Shown: in pieces, positions 1-10,378 of the stretch
Layout of the letters: each line of letters begins with the position of its first letter
How positions within the stretch are numbered: position 1 is the first letter of the stretch
Assembly (NCBI RefSeq): GCF_015477765.1
Contig: NZ_JADLQQ010000004.1
Span: forward strand, 372,001 to 436,000
Source: Nocardia transvalensis
GTDB lineage: Bacteria > Actinomycetota > Actinomycetes > Mycobacteriales > Mycobacteriaceae
Length of the DNA stretch: 64,000 nucleotides
Direction: 5' to 3'
Translations under genes and position numbers: made by a program
Notes under the pieces: generated by a model
The model's database searches: none
What the model was told of the DNA's origin: nothing
The model's input: the letters and a program-made list of their open reading frames with translations, nothing else

Positions 1-416
1 GCTCGCGGGTGCGGTTCGACGATGTCGAATTCGGCGGTACCGAGATCGTTTTCAGCGGTGGCCGGTTCTATGCCGCCCGCACCAGCTTCGACGACGCCCG
101 GTTCGGCCTGCGTTCCCGATGGCGCGGGGCCACCGTGACCACCCACTTCGCTCGCGCCGAATATCACGGCACCGTATCGTTCGACGACGCGGTTCTCGAC
201 GGTCGCACGGTCGATTTCTCCGGCGGTGACTTCTTCGGCGAAATCTCGTTCCGCCGGACCAAATTCGCCGCCGCCGAGATCCGGTTCGACCGCCCCAAAG
301 CCTGGGTCGGCACCGAGTTCTTCTGGGATCCGGACCCCGGCCTCAAACCCTCGAACGTCAAGCCCGACGTCTGGCCGCCCACACCGACCGAACAGCCGCC
401 GGTACCCGCCGATTGA
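1..416 (+). CDS. Pentapeptide-repeat-like protein, C-terminal part (5' end outside window)
   Basis: The reading frame is open from the first bases and ends at TGA 414-416. The protein shows loosely repeated blocks (FDDVEF, FDDARF, FDDAVL, FRRTKF, IRFDRP), in which an F or L recurs every five residues. This is the signature of right-handed beta-helix pentapeptide-repeat proteins. After the last repeat there is a short proline-rich tail. The true start lies upstream, because the GTG at position 9 sits in the middle of the repeat pattern. The function is unknown; many such nocardial proteins carry membrane segments in the missing N-terminal part. The next gene is convergent, six bases away. Confidence 0.6.
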   Translation, partial: SRVRFDDVEFGGTEIVFSGGRFYAARTSFDDARFGLRSRWRGATVTTHFARAEYHGTVSFDDAVLDGRTVDFSGGDFFGEISFRRTKFAAAEIRFDRPKAWVGTEFFWDPDPGLKPSNVKPDVWPPTPTEQPPVPAD

Positions 417-422
417 GCCGGT

Positions 423-1553
423 TCACCGTGCCGGGAAGCGGATGATCCGATCGTCGCCTCGGCGGATATCGCCGCGGCCATCGGTGTTGGACGTGGTGAG
501 CCACAATGCCCCGTCGGGCGCTACCTCGACCGTGCGCAACCGGCCGTACCGGTCGCGAAGGTGCTGCTCGGGGTCGCCGAGGCCGCCGTCGCGCAGCGGT
601 ACCGACCACAGCCGCTCGCCGCGCAGCGCGGCCACGTAGACGGTATTGGCGGTGATCGCGATGCCGGACGGTGAGGAGTCTCGGGTCCGCCAGGTGACCA
701 GTGGATTGGTATAGCGCCCGGCCTCGGTGTCGCCGACGCCCTCGACCGCGGGCCAGCCGTAGTTGCGGCCCGGCTCGATCAGGTTGATCTCGTCGAGGGC
801 GTTCTGGCCGAATTCCGATGCGTAGAGTCGGCCCTCTCGATCCCAGGCCAGGCCCTGCACATTGCGGAGACCGAGGCTGTAGACGGGCGAATCCGGATCC
901 GGGTTGCCGGGGGCCGGGCGGCCGTCGGGAGTCAATCGCAGGATTTTGCCGTTGGGGCTGGTGCGGTCCTGGGACCGTGGGCCGGATTGCGCATCACCCG
1001 TGCCCACGTACAGCATGCCGTCGGGACCGAAGGCGATGCGTCCGCCATTGTGGTTGCCGGCCTTGGCGATTCCGGTGAAGATGTCCTGCGCCGGTCCGTC
1101 GAGCCGGAAGCGCACGATCCTGTTGTCGCTCGCGCCGGTGAAGTAGGCGTAGACGTAGCGGTCCTCGGCGTATCGCGGCGATATCGCGAGCCCGAGCAGC
1201 CCGCCCTCGCCTCGGGCCACGACGCCGGGCACCTCGTATACCCGCTCGGGTGCCGAACCGGGTACCAACCGCAGGATCGCACCGGTATCGCGTTCCGCGA
1301 CAAGGGCCGAGCCGTCCGGTAGAAAGGCCAACCCCCACGGGACATTCAGTCCGTGCGCCAACTCCTCCCCGGCGTCGAGATTCGGGGCACCGGCCGGATC
1401 GCTGACCGCCGTCGTCGGCGCGGCCGCGGGCGGGGGTCCGGACGATCCGGTGTCGCCGCAGGCCGTCGCGCTCAAGATCACGGCCAGGGCAGCCACGCCC
1501 AGGCGCGTCCGCGTCGTCGACACCGCGGTGTGCGCCCGTGATCTTGTCACCAT
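423..1553 (-). CDS. PQQ-type glucose/sorbosone dehydrogenase family lipoprotein
   Basis: 376 residues. A basic N-terminus and hydrophobic stretch (about residues 18-31) end in a lipobox-like ATAC with Cys32, so the protein is probably a lipid-anchored extracellular protein. A Ser/Pro/Ala-rich linker is followed by a six-bladed propeller of the GSDH family. Visible blade motifs include NVPWGLAFLPDG, a GNHNGGRIAFGPDG block with the conserved His, and GLRNVQGLAWD. Family members oxidise sugars with PQQ or have lost activity (YliI/HHIP-like). The substrate cannot be told from sequence. The start at ATG 1553 has no clear Shine-Dalgarno; a TAATCG element lies seven bases upstream. It reads toward the pentapeptide gene and is divergent from the alcohol dehydrogenase. 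Confidence 0.85.
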   Translation of the reverse strand: MVTRSRAHTAVSTTRTRLGVAALAVILSATACGDTGSSGPPPAAAPTTAVSDPAGAPNLDAGEELAHGLNVPWGLAFLPDGSALVAERDTGAILRLVPGSAPERVYEVPGVVARGEGGLLGLAISPRYAEDRYVYAYFTGASDNRIVRFRLDGPAQDIFTGIAKAGNHNGGRIAFGPDGMLYVGTGDAQSGPRSQDRTSPNGKILRLTPDGRPAPGNPDPDSPVYSLGLRNVQGLAWDREGRLYASEFGQNALDEINLIEPGRNYGWPAVEGVGDTEAGRYTNPLVTWRTRDSSPSGIAITANTVYVAALRGERLWSVPLRDGGLGDPEQHLRDRYGRLRTVEVAPDGALWLTTSNTDGRGDIRRGDDRIIRFPAR

Positions 1554-1683
1554 GTCTACCGATTACCGCCGGTCACCACGGTCAGCTCTCGTCTGCATCG
1601 ACTCGCCTCGTCCCCTTCCTCGACGTCCTACCGATTATGCCTGTGGGGAGGTGTTTCCGGACGTTGTCGGCCGTCCCGAGTCC

Positions 1684-1713
1684 GTGACCGCCGCGGCGGG
1701 TACGCGGTAGCGT
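1684..1713 (+). promoter_or_regulatory. Candidate promoter for a leaderless alcohol dehydrogenase mRNA
   Basis: GTGACC (1684-1689) and TAGCGT (1708-1713) are 18 bases apart. TAGCGT ends seven bases before ATG 1721, and there is no Shine-Dalgarno. Transcription would therefore start at or next to the A of ATG. Confidence 0.45.
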
Positions 1714-1720
1714 CGCGCGC

Positions 1721-2836
1721 ATGAGGATTCGTGGTGCTGTCCTGGAGCGGATCGGCGACCCGGCGCCGTTCGCCGAGTCGAAACCGATCGTTGTCGATGA
1801 GCTGGATCTGGGCGAGCCGGGGCCGGGGGAGCTGCTGGTGCGGATCGAGGCGGCGGGGCTGTGCCACTCGGATCTGTCGGTGGTCGACGGGAATCGGGTG
1901 CGGCCGGTGCCGATGCTGCTCGGGCACGAGGCGGCCGGGCGCGTGGAGCAGGCCGGACCGGGCGGCAGCGATCTCGCGGTCGGACAGCGGGTGGTCATGA
2001 CCTTCCTGCCGCGCTGCGGGTCCTGCGAGGGCTGCGGTACCGACGGACGCACCCCGTGCCTGCCGGGCAGTCTGGCCAACAACACCGGGGAACTGCTCGG
2101 GGGCGGGCGGCGGCTGCTGCGCCGGGGTGAGCCCGTGCACCATCACCTCGGGGTCTCCGGGTTCGCGACCTACGCGGTGGTCGATCGCCGCTCGGTGGTG
2201 CCGGTGGACGACGATGTGCCGCCCGAGGTGGCCGCCGTGCTCGGCTGCGCGGTGCTGACCGGCGGTGGGGCGCTGTTGAATTCGGCGAAACCGCGCCGAG
2301 GGGACCGGATCATGGTGGTGGGTCTCGGCGGGGTCGGCATGGCGGCGGTGCTGGTGGCGGCCTCGCTGCGCGACGAGCTCGGCTGTGAGGTGATCGCCGT
2401 CGACACCCTGCCCGAAAAGCTCGAGCTGGCAAGGGAACTCGGGGCCACGCAGGTGTACACCCCGGCGGAGCTGGCCGAGCGCAGGGTGCAGGCGGAAGCC
2501 GTGGTCGAGGCGGCGGGCAATGTGCGTGCCTTCGAAACCGCCGTGGCCGCGACCGCGCCGGGTGGTGTGACCGTCACCGTCGGCCTGCCCAATCCCGAAG
2601 CGCGAGCGAGTATTTCACCGCTCGCTCTGGTGGCGCAGGGGCGTTCGATCGTGGGCAGTTATCTGGGCTCGGCCGTGCCCGCGCGCGACATCCCCGAATA
2701 CGTGCGGATGTGGCGGGCGGGCCGGTTGCCGGTCGAGCGCCTGGTCTCCGCGCGTATCCGGCTCGACGACATCAACCACGCCATGGACGAGCTGGCGGCC
2801 GGGCACGGGTTGCGGCAGGTCATCGTCTTCGACTGA
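1721..2836 (+). CDS. Zinc-dependent alcohol dehydrogenase, MDR superfamily
   Basis: 371 residues, normal length for the family. Catalytic zinc ligands are visible as Cys48 (GLCHSD, with Asp51), His69-Glu70 (GHE) and Cys176 (LGCAV). The structural zinc lobe has Cys99, Cys102, Cys105 and Cys113. The Rossmann nucleotide-binding loop is GLGGVG at 201-206, followed by the beta-2 acidic end expected for NAD(H) preference. It resembles mycobacterial AdhB/AdhD-type class III-like enzymes, but the substrate is not predictable. It is transcribed alone: divergent from the dehydrogenase lipoprotein and followed by the toxin-antitoxin promoter. Confidence 0.9.
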   Translation: MRIRGAVLERIGDPAPFAESKPIVVDELDLGEPGPGELLVRIEAAGLCHSDLSVVDGNRVRPVPMLLGHEAAGRVEQAGPGGSDLAVGQRVVMTFLPRCGSCEGCGTDGRTPCLPGSLANNTGELLGGGRRLLRRGEPVHHHLGVSGFATYAVVDRRSVVPVDDDVPPEVAAVLGCAVLTGGGALLNSAKPRRGDRIMVVGLGGVGMAAVLVAASLRDELGCEVIAVDTLPEKLELARELGATQVYTPAELAERRVQAEAVVEAAGNVRAFETAVAATAPGGVTVTVGLPNPEARASISPLALVAQGRSIVGSYLGSAVPARDIPEYVRMWRAGRLPVERLVSARIRLDDINHAMDELAAGHGLRQVIVFD

Positions 2837-2864
2837 GCTCCCCGTCCGTCATACGACCTGCCTA

Positions 2865-2900
2865 TGGACTATCCTGACTACTTTGACTATATTGGTCAAA
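2865..2900 (+). promoter_or_regulatory. Promoter and palindromic operator of the Phd/VapC pair
   Basis: This short AT-rich stretch stands out in GC-rich surroundings. TGGACT (2865-2870), a 17-base spacer and TATATT (2888-2893) make a plausible promoter. TTTGAC (2882-2887) and GTCAAA (2895-2900) form a perfect inverted repeat over the -10 region, as expected for autorepression by a Phd-type antitoxin. The same stretch is also a 9-base direct repeat: GACTAT at 2867, GACTAC at 2876, GACTAT at 2885. Confidence 0.6.
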
Positions 2901-2914
2901 AGGAGGTGGTTCGG

Positions 2915-3210
2915 GTGGCGGGAGATTCGTCGAACGAGAACGACCGGGGGGAACGCTTCGATATCGCATGGCCCCTGGCGGAGGCGAAGGCCCGGTTCTC
3001 CGAGCTGATCGACAAGGTGGAAAGGGAGGGACCGCAAGTGATCAGCAAGCGTGGGAAAGAGGTGGCCGTCGTGGTGCCGGTGGAGGAATGGGTGCGGAAG
3101 AGCACCAGAGCGGGCAGCTTGGCGCGATTCCTTGTCGAATCTCCGTTGCGGGATTCGGGATTGGTGGTCGAGCGAGATAGGAGCGAATCGCCGCACCGGA
3201 GTGTGGAGCT

Positions 3211-3214
<4 letters not shown>
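2915..3214 (+). CDS. Phd/YefM-family antitoxin
   Basis: 99 residues from the chosen GTG. The Phd fold is visible as WPLAEAKARFSELIDKVE and then the QVISKRGKEVAVVVPVEEW strand-turn-strand, the DNA-binding dimer part. The C-terminal tail (SLARFLVESPLRDSGL) would wrap the toxin. GTG 2915 was chosen because a strong AAAGGAGG (2898-2906) sits eight bases upstream. The ATG at 2864 would lie upstream of the likely promoter. The stop overlaps the toxin start (GTGA), so the two are translationally coupled. Confidence 0.85.
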
Positions 3215-4923
<1,709 letters not shown>

Positions 4924-4965
4924 GCTCGCTCGGCGCGGGCCCGCCCGGTTCGTTTGCTGGGTGGT

Positions 4966-4971
4966 TACAGT
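4966..4971 (+). promoter_or_regulatory. Candidate -10 element, leaderless start
   Basis: TACAGT ends six bases before GTG 4978. No recognisable -35 was seen. Confidence 0.35.
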
Positions 4972-4977
4972 CGAGGT

Positions 4978-6324
4978 GTGAGCATCTCGTGTTCGAGCGT
5001 TGTGGCGGCACCGCGGGACGAGGTGTTCGCCTGGTACGAGCGTCCCGGCGCGTTCACCCGGCTGGCGCCGCCGTGGCAGCCGGTCGACGTCGCCGCCGAG
5101 GCCCGCTCCCTGGCCGACGGTCGCGCGGTGCTGCGCCTGCCGGGCGGGTTGCGCTGGGTCGCCCAGCACCGCAGCGCCGACTACGACCCGCCGCGGCGGT
5201 TCGTGGACGCGATCGCCGTGGACGGTCTCGCCTCGGCGCCCGCCGCTGCGCTGCTGCGCTGGCGCCACACCCATGACTTCGAGATCGTCGACGAGACGCA
5301 TACGCGCGTCGTGGATCGGGTCGACACTCCCGTGCCCGAGTCGGTGTTGCGGCCGATGTTCGACTACCGGTATCGGCAACTCGCCGACGACCTGGCCGCC
5401 CATCGTGAAGCGGCAGAGCGGGGATTCCGGCGGTCGACGATCGCAATTACCGGGGCCTCCGGTCTGGTCGGTTCCGCACTGTCGGCATTCCTGGGCACCG
5501 GTGGGCACACGGTGCTGCGCCTGGTCCGCCACGCACCGACCGATCCGGCCGAACGGCAATGGAATCCGGACGATCCGGATGTGCATCTGTTCGATGGCGT
5601 CGATGCCGTGATCCATCTGGCGGGCGCGTCCATCGCGGGCCGGTTCACCGACGCGCACAAGCACGCCATCGCCGACTCTCGCATCGGCCCTACCAGGAAA
5701 CTGGCCGAACTCGCGGCACGCGCCGGGCTGCCGACCTTCGTCAGCGCCTCCGCGATCGGCTACTACGGTGCACATCGCGGTGACGAGCCCTTGGATGAGA
5801 ACAGCTCTCGCGGCGAGGGTTTTCTCGCCGATGTGGTCGCGCAGTGGGAAGCCGCCGCAGCGGCGGCCGCGGGCGCGCGAGTGGTCACCGTCCGGACCGG
5901 CATCGTGCAATCACCGCGAGGCGGAACACTGCGGCTGCTACGACCCCTGTTCGCGGCCGGGCTCGGCGGGCGCATCGGCGACGGTCGGCAGTGGCAGTCG
6001 TGGATCGGCATCGACGATCTGATCGACATCTACCACCGCGCGCTGTGGGACACCGAGCTGTCGGGGCCTGTGAACGCCGTTGCAGCCCAACCCGTTCGAA
6101 ACACCGACTACACCGCAACCCTGGCCCGAGTGCTGCGTCGCCCGGCGCTGCTACCGGTCCCGTCCTTCGGCCCGGCCCTGCTGCTCGGCCGCGAGGGTGC
6201 CGACGAACTGGCCAACGCCGATCAGCGCGTCGTTCCTGCCCGTCTCACCGCCGCCCGGCACCGCTTCCGCACCGTGGACCTCGAGTCGACGCTGCGTCAT
6301 CTGTTCGGTCGGACGGGCCGATAA
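4978..6324 (+). CDS. TIGR01777-type epimerase fused to an N-terminal SRPBCC domain
   Basis: 448 residues. Residues 1-150 form a SRPBCC (START-like) ligand-binding domain. From about 154 an NAD(P)-dependent extended SDR begins with GASGLVG at 159-165. It continues with the DAVIHLAGA strand and the SASAIGYYG block, and ends in a DUF1731-type tail. The fusion is common in actinobacteria; the substrate is unknown. The GTG at 4978 is favoured over an earlier in-frame start because the SRPBCC strand begins immediately and a TACAGT box lies six bases upstream. Confidence 0.85.
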   Translation: MSISCSSVVAAPRDEVFAWYERPGAFTRLAPPWQPVDVAAEARSLADGRAVLRLPGGLRWVAQHRSADYDPPRRFVDAIAVDGLASAPAAALLRWRHTHDFEIVDETHTRVVDRVDTPVPESVLRPMFDYRYRQLADDLAAHREAAERGFRRSTIAITGASGLVGSALSAFLGTGGHTVLRLVRHAPTDPAERQWNPDDPDVHLFDGVDAVIHLAGASIAGRFTDAHKHAIADSRIGPTRKLAELAARAGLPTFVSASAIGYYGAHRGDEPLDENSSRGEGFLADVVAQWEAAAAAAAGARVVTVRTGIVQSPRGGTLRLLRPLFAAGLGGRIGDGRQWQSWIGIDDLIDIYHRALWDTELSGPVNAVAAQPVRNTDYTATLARVLRRPALLPVPSFGPALLLGREGADELANADQRVVPARLTAARHRFRTVDLESTLRHLFGRTGR

Positions 6325-6379
6325 CGGTGCGCCACACCGTATTGCGGCTTCCCGGATCGCGGGCACGTAAGGGGATGCG

Positions 6380-7696
6380 GTGAGCATCGCCGTCGCACTG
6401 TTCACCCGGGACCTCCGCGTACACGACAACCCTGTGCTGGTGGCAGCCCATCGCGCGGCCGATGCGGTGGTGCCGCTGTTCGTCGTGGACGAGACGATCC
6501 TCCGGATCCCGGCCGTCGGACCCAATCGCCTCCGTTTCCTCGCCGCCGCACTCGCCGAACTCGACACCGAACTGCGCTCTGCCGGAGGTCATCTGGTGAT
6601 TCGGCACGGCGATGTCGTCGATGAGGTGGAGCGGGTGGTCGCTCGCGTGCATGCCGACATCGTGCATATCGCCGCCGATGTGAGCCGGTACAGCCGCGAC
6701 CGCGAGGCGGCCCTGCGTGAGCGCCTGGCTCGGCACGATTGCCGTCTGCAGGTACATACTCATTCGATCACCGCCGTCGCCCCGTCGGACCTGCGGCCGG
6801 CCTCGGGGCGAGATCATTTCGCCGTCTTCACCCCGTATTACCGGCATTGGCAGCAGGTTCCGCTGCGCAAGCCGCTGGCCGCGCCGCGCACCCTGGTGGT
6901 GCCGTCCGTGCAGAGCGATCGGTTGCCCCACTTCGCCGACCGGGGCGAGGGCTCACCCCACTTGGCCGTGGGCGGCGAGACCACAGGGCGAAAGATGTTG
7001 CGGCGCTGGCTGTCCGGCGGGATCGGCCACTATGGCAGCGCGGACGAGCTGACCGCCGACGCCACCTCCCGATTGTCGCCCTATCTGCACTTCGGATGCC
7101 TGTCCGTGACCGAGATCCTGCCGCGCATCGACACGACGACGCCAGGTGGCGAGGCCTTTTCGCGACAGTTGGCCTGGCGCGATTTCCACCACCAGGTGCT
7201 GGCCGCCCGACCCGACGCGGCCTGGAACGACTACCGCCCGGGCCCCATTCGATGGCGCGACGACCCGCACGCGGCCCAAGCCTGGCGAACCGGCAACACC
7301 GGATTCCCGATCGTCGACGCCGCCATGCGCCAGCTGCTCGCCGAAGGCTGGATGCCCGGCCGCGCCCGCCTGATCACCGCCGGCTTTCTCACCAAGACCC
7401 TGCGGTTGGACTGGCGACTCGGTGCCGCTCACTTCCTGCGCTGGCTGGTCGACGCGGACGTCGCCAACAACCAGCTCAACTGGCAATGGATGGCCGGGAC
7501 AGGCACCGACACACGCCCGAACCGAGTCCTCAACCCGCTCCGCCAAGCCGCCCGCCACGACCCGGCCGGCGACTACGTCCGCCACTGGCTCCCCGAACTG
7601 GCCCGCCTCGAAGGCCCCACCATCCACCGTCCCTGGCGCACCTCCACCCCACCCGAGATCTACCCCGCCCCGATCACCGAATGCCCAGGCATGTAA
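6380..7696 (+). CDS. phr: Deoxyribodipyrimidine photolyase (cryptochrome/photolyase class I)
   Basis: 438 residues. It repairs UV cyclobutane dimers with light via reduced FAD. The N-terminal alpha/beta antenna domain starts TRDLRVHDNP. FAD-binding motifs SRLSPYLHFGCLS, TGFPIVDAAMRQL and NNQLNWQWMAG are intact. The conserved Trp positions in the last two support photolyase rather than a signalling cryptochrome, though this is inference. GTG 6380 has AAGGGG six bases upstream. The upstream SDR fusion gene is 55 bases away, so co-transcription is possible. Confidence 0.92.
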   Translation: MSIAVALFTRDLRVHDNPVLVAAHRAADAVVPLFVVDETILRIPAVGPNRLRFLAAALAELDTELRSAGGHLVIRHGDVVDEVERVVARVHADIVHIAADVSRYSRDREAALRERLARHDCRLQVHTHSITAVAPSDLRPASGRDHFAVFTPYYRHWQQVPLRKPLAAPRTLVVPSVQSDRLPHFADRGEGSPHLAVGGETTGRKMLRRWLSGGIGHYGSADELTADATSRLSPYLHFGCLSVTEILPRIDTTTPGGEAFSRQLAWRDFHHQVLAARPDAAWNDYRPGPIRWRDDPHAAQAWRTGNTGFPIVDAAMRQLLAEGWMPGRARLITAGFLTKTLRLDWRLGAAHFLRWLVDADVANNQLNWQWMAGTGTDTRPNRVLNPLRQAARHDPAGDYVRHWLPELARLEGPTIHRPWRTSTPPEIYPAPITECPGM

Positions 7697-7724
7697 CCAC
7701 CGTCCCGTCGGGGTATTCCGGTCC

Positions 7725-8675
7725 TCACCTCACCGGGGTGCGGAAGGAGCGGCGGTAGGTGGTGGGGGTGACGCCGACCGTGCGTTTGAAGCGGTCGCGA
7801 AAGGCGGTGGGGGAGCCGAAACCGGCTTGGGTGGCGATGTATTCGACGGGTTGGTCGGTGGTTTCCAGGAGGTGCTGGGCCCGGCGGATGCGGGCGCGCA
7901 GGAGCCATTGCAGAGGGGTGGTGCCGGTTTGTTCGCGGAAGCGGCGGGAGAAGGTTCGTTCGCTGAGGCCGCTGCGGCGGGCGAGCCGGGTGAGAGTGAG
8001 GTCGGTGGTGAGGTTGTTCTCGATCCACGTCAGCACCGGCTCCAGCAGCGAGCCTTGGGGTACGGGTGGTGTCGCGTGCGTGACGAACTGTGCCTGCCCG
8101 CCCTCGCGTTCGAGCGGTACGACGGCCACCCGTGCGGTGTCGGCGGCCACGGCCGAGCCGAAGTCGCGGCGAATCATGTGCAGGCACAGGTCCAGACCCG
8201 CCGCGGCACCGGCCGAGGTGAGGATCTGCCCGTTGTCCACATAGAGCACATCCGGTCGCACCTCGACCTTCGGGAACATCTCCGCCAGCCGTTGCGCGGC
8301 AAGCCAGTGCGTGGTGGCGGCCTGCCCGTCCAGCAATCCGGCGGCGGCCAGAACGAATGCGCCGGTACAGATGGAGGCGATACGAGTGCCCGCATCGGCC
8401 GCCGCTCGCAGCGCCGCGAGCGCACGCTCGTCGGGGGGACCGGCATGGTCGCCACAACCGGGCACGATCACGGTATTCGCCTGCGCCAGCAGGTCGAGGC
8501 CGTGCGGGACCGTGAGCGCGAAGGCGTCGGTCACCACCTGTGCGTGCGGCGCACAGACCAGCGCCCGGTACGGCCGTTGCCCGTCGGCGAGCCGGACGCG
8601 GCCGAAAGCCTCGATCGGCGTCGCCATGTCCGCCGGTACGACGTGATCGAGAGCCAGGATCGCCACCGTGTGCAC
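7725..8675 (-). CDS. GlxA-family transcriptional regulator (DJ-1/PfpI domain plus AraC HTH)
   Basis: 316 residues. Residues 1-190 are a DJ-1/PfpI-like domain with the nucleophile-elbow Cys103 (SICTGAF). Residues about 210-310 are a double AraC helix-turn-helix (LARRSGLSERTFSRRF, then the second helix pair). These regulators usually sense small molecules through the DJ-1 domain. The gene is divergent from a stand-alone DJ-1 enzyme, which is its likely target. The start GTG 8675 follows a TATCGT box by six bases, suggesting a leaderless mRNA. Confidence 0.9.
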   Translation of the reverse strand: MHTVAILALDHVVPADMATPIEAFGRVRLADGQRPYRALVCAPHAQVVTDAFALTVPHGLDLLAQANTVIVPGCGDHAGPPDERALAALRAAADAGTRIASICTGAFVLAAAGLLDGQAATTHWLAAQRLAEMFPKVEVRPDVLYVDNGQILTSAGAAAGLDLCLHMIRRDFGSAVAADTARVAVVPLEREGGQAQFVTHATPPVPQGSLLEPVLTWIENNLTTDLTLTRLARRSGLSERTFSRRFREQTGTTPLQWLLRARIRRAQHLLETTDQPVEYIATQAGFGSPTAFRDRFKRTVGVTPTTYRRSFRTPVR

Positions 8676-8681
8676 GATGCC

Positions 8682-8687
8682 ACGATA
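8682..8687 (-). promoter_or_regulatory. Candidate -10 element of the GlxA-type regulator
   Basis: TATCGT on the minus strand, six bases before GTG 8675; no Shine-Dalgarno is present. The 8676-8806 gap is the shared divergent promoter region with the DJ-1 gene. Confidence 0.4.
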
Positions 8688-8806
8688 AGCGGCCCGCCGC
8701 CGCTGGCGAGAATCCGTGGAAAGTTGGCGATTTCTCCCCTGGGACAGCAGGTTTCGGTCGGCCTACGCTGGCCGCACCTAGATCACGACCAGCTTTCGGG
8801 AGTCCC

Positions 8807-9466
8807 ATGTACGTGCAATTCGCCCTGTTCGACGGCTTCGCTCTCTTGGACGTCGTCGCCCCCTACGAGGCCCTGTACGCCGCCGGTCTCGCGACCGAGG
8901 GCGGGGTGTCCGTCGAATTGGTCACTGCCGAGGGCGCCCGCGAGGTCACCAGCGGTATCGCGTCGGTGAGCCTGCGCGCGACCGCCGCACTCGATCCGGA
9001 ACGCGCCGATGTGATCGTCGTACCGGGAGGCGTCGGGTTGCCCTCCGACGACACCGCCGATCCGGATCACAACCTCGTCGCCATCCTCGCCCGGGCGGCC
9101 GGAACAGGGTTGTCGCCGCTGTTGTCCCAGGCCCTCGAGCGCGGCGACACCCTCGTCGCCACCGTCTGCGGTGGCTCGATGATCCTCGCGATGGCCGGGC
9201 TGCTCGCGGGTCGCCCCGCGACCACCCATCACCTCGGCATGGAGGCCCTCGCCGCCGCGGGCGCCACCGCGGTGCACGCCCGCGTCGTCGACGACGGCAA
9301 CCTCGTCAGCGGCGCGGGCGTGACCTCCGGCTTGGACGTCGCCCTCCACGTGATCGAACGGGAAATCGGTCCGCAGGTGGCCCACGCGGTGGAAACCCTG
9401 TTCGCGCACGAGCGTCGCGGCGTGGTCTGGTCGCGACGCGGCCCGGTCCCGTCCTTCACCGGCTGA
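8807..9466 (+). CDS. DJ-1/PfpI family protein (glutamine amidotransferase-like)
   Basis: 219 residues. The fold is recognised from FDGFALLDVVAPYE, the VIVVPGG strand and the nucleophile elbow with Cys121 in TVCGGSM. The closest functional types are isonitrile-hydratase-like and GlxA-domain proteins; the reaction is not predictable. ATG 8807 was chosen because CGGGAG precedes it and the longer frame upstream is not family-like. Its stop TGA abuts the stop of the convergent allantoinase gene at TGATCA 9464-9469. Confidence 0.85.
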   Translation: MYVQFALFDGFALLDVVAPYEALYAAGLATEGGVSVELVTAEGAREVTSGIASVSLRATAALDPERADVIVVPGGVGLPSDDTADPDHNLVAILARAAGTGLSPLLSQALERGDTLVATVCGGSMILAMAGLLAGRPATTHHLGMEALAAAGATAVHARVVDDGNLVSGAGVTSGLDVALHVIEREIGPQVAHAVETLFAHERRGVVWSRRGPVPSFTG

Positions 9467-10378
9467 TCAGCGCGGCGGGTGCACCTGTGCCCAGTGCTCG
9501 GCGATATCGATGCGGCGGGCCAGCCACACCTTGTCGTGGGACTGCACGTAGTCCAGGAACCGGCCCAGGGCCGCCGCTCGCGCGGGACGACCCGCCAAGC
9601 GGCAGTGCAGGCCCACCGACAGCATCTTCGGCGCACCGGCCGCGCCCTCGGCGTAGAGCACGTCGAAAGCGTCCTTCAGATAGGTGAAGAACTCCTCGCC
9701 GTTGGCGAAACCGGCAGGGGACGAGAACCGCATATCGTTGGTTTCCAGCGTGTACGGCACCACCAGGTGGTCGGTGTCGTGCACGCGCACCCAGTACGGC
9801 AGGTCGTCGGCGTAGGAATCGGAGTCGTAGGTGAATCCGCCGTGCTCGACCACCAGTTCCCGGGTCTGCGGCGAGTCGCGCCCGGTGTACCAGCCGCGCG
9901 GCGGTGCGCCGAACAGCTCGGTGATGATCCGCACGGCCTCGGCCATGTGCTGCCGCTCGGTCTCGGGATCCACCATTTGGTAAGAGATCCAGCGCAATCC
10001 GTGGCAGGCGATCTCGTAGTCGAGCCGCTGGAATGCCGCCACCGCCTCCGGATTGCGTTCCAGCGCACGGGCGACGGCGAAAATGGTCAACGGAATTCCG
10101 CGGCTCTCGAATGCCCGCAGAACCCGCCACAGCCCGGCCCGCGACCCGTACTCGTACAGCGACTCCATACTCAGGTGCCGGTTCGGGAACGCCTGTGCGG
10201 GAACGATGTCCGACAGGAACGTCTCCGACGCCGGATCACCGTCGAGCACGGTGTTCTCCCCGCCCTCCTCGTAGTTGAGGACGAACTGCACGGCGATATT
10301 CGCATCGCCGGGCCACTGCGGGTGCGGCGGAGTCGGGCCGTAGCCGACCATATCCCGTGGATACGCGTTCACAGTCAC
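9467..10378 (-). CDS. puuE: Cofactor-independent allantoinase, polysaccharide-deacetylase fold
   Basis: 303 residues. It hydrolyses allantoin to allantoate in purine-ureide catabolism. The NodB-like fold is seen with the VQFVLNYEEGGE start, the ACHGLRW motif and the SVGLHCRLAGRP block typical of PuuE rather than chitin deacetylases. It is the last gene of the allantoin operon. GTG 10378 overlaps the allantoicase stop by four bases (GTGA). No metallo-allantoinase is present in the operon, so this gene supplies that step. Confidence 0.9.
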   Translation of the reverse strand: MTVNAYPRDMVGYGPTPPHPQWPGDANIAVQFVLNYEEGGENTVLDGDPASETFLSDIVPAQAFPNRHLSMESLYEYGSRAGLWRVLRAFESRGIPLTIFAVARALERNPEAVAAFQRLDYEIACHGLRWISYQMVDPETERQHMAEAVRIITELFGAPPRGWYTGRDSPQTRELVVEHGGFTYDSDSYADDLPYWVRVHDTDHLVVPYTLETNDMRFSSPAGFANGEEFFTYLKDAFDVLYAEGAAGAPKMLSVGLHCRLAGRPARAAALGRFLDYVQSHDKVWLARRIDIAEHWAQVHPPR

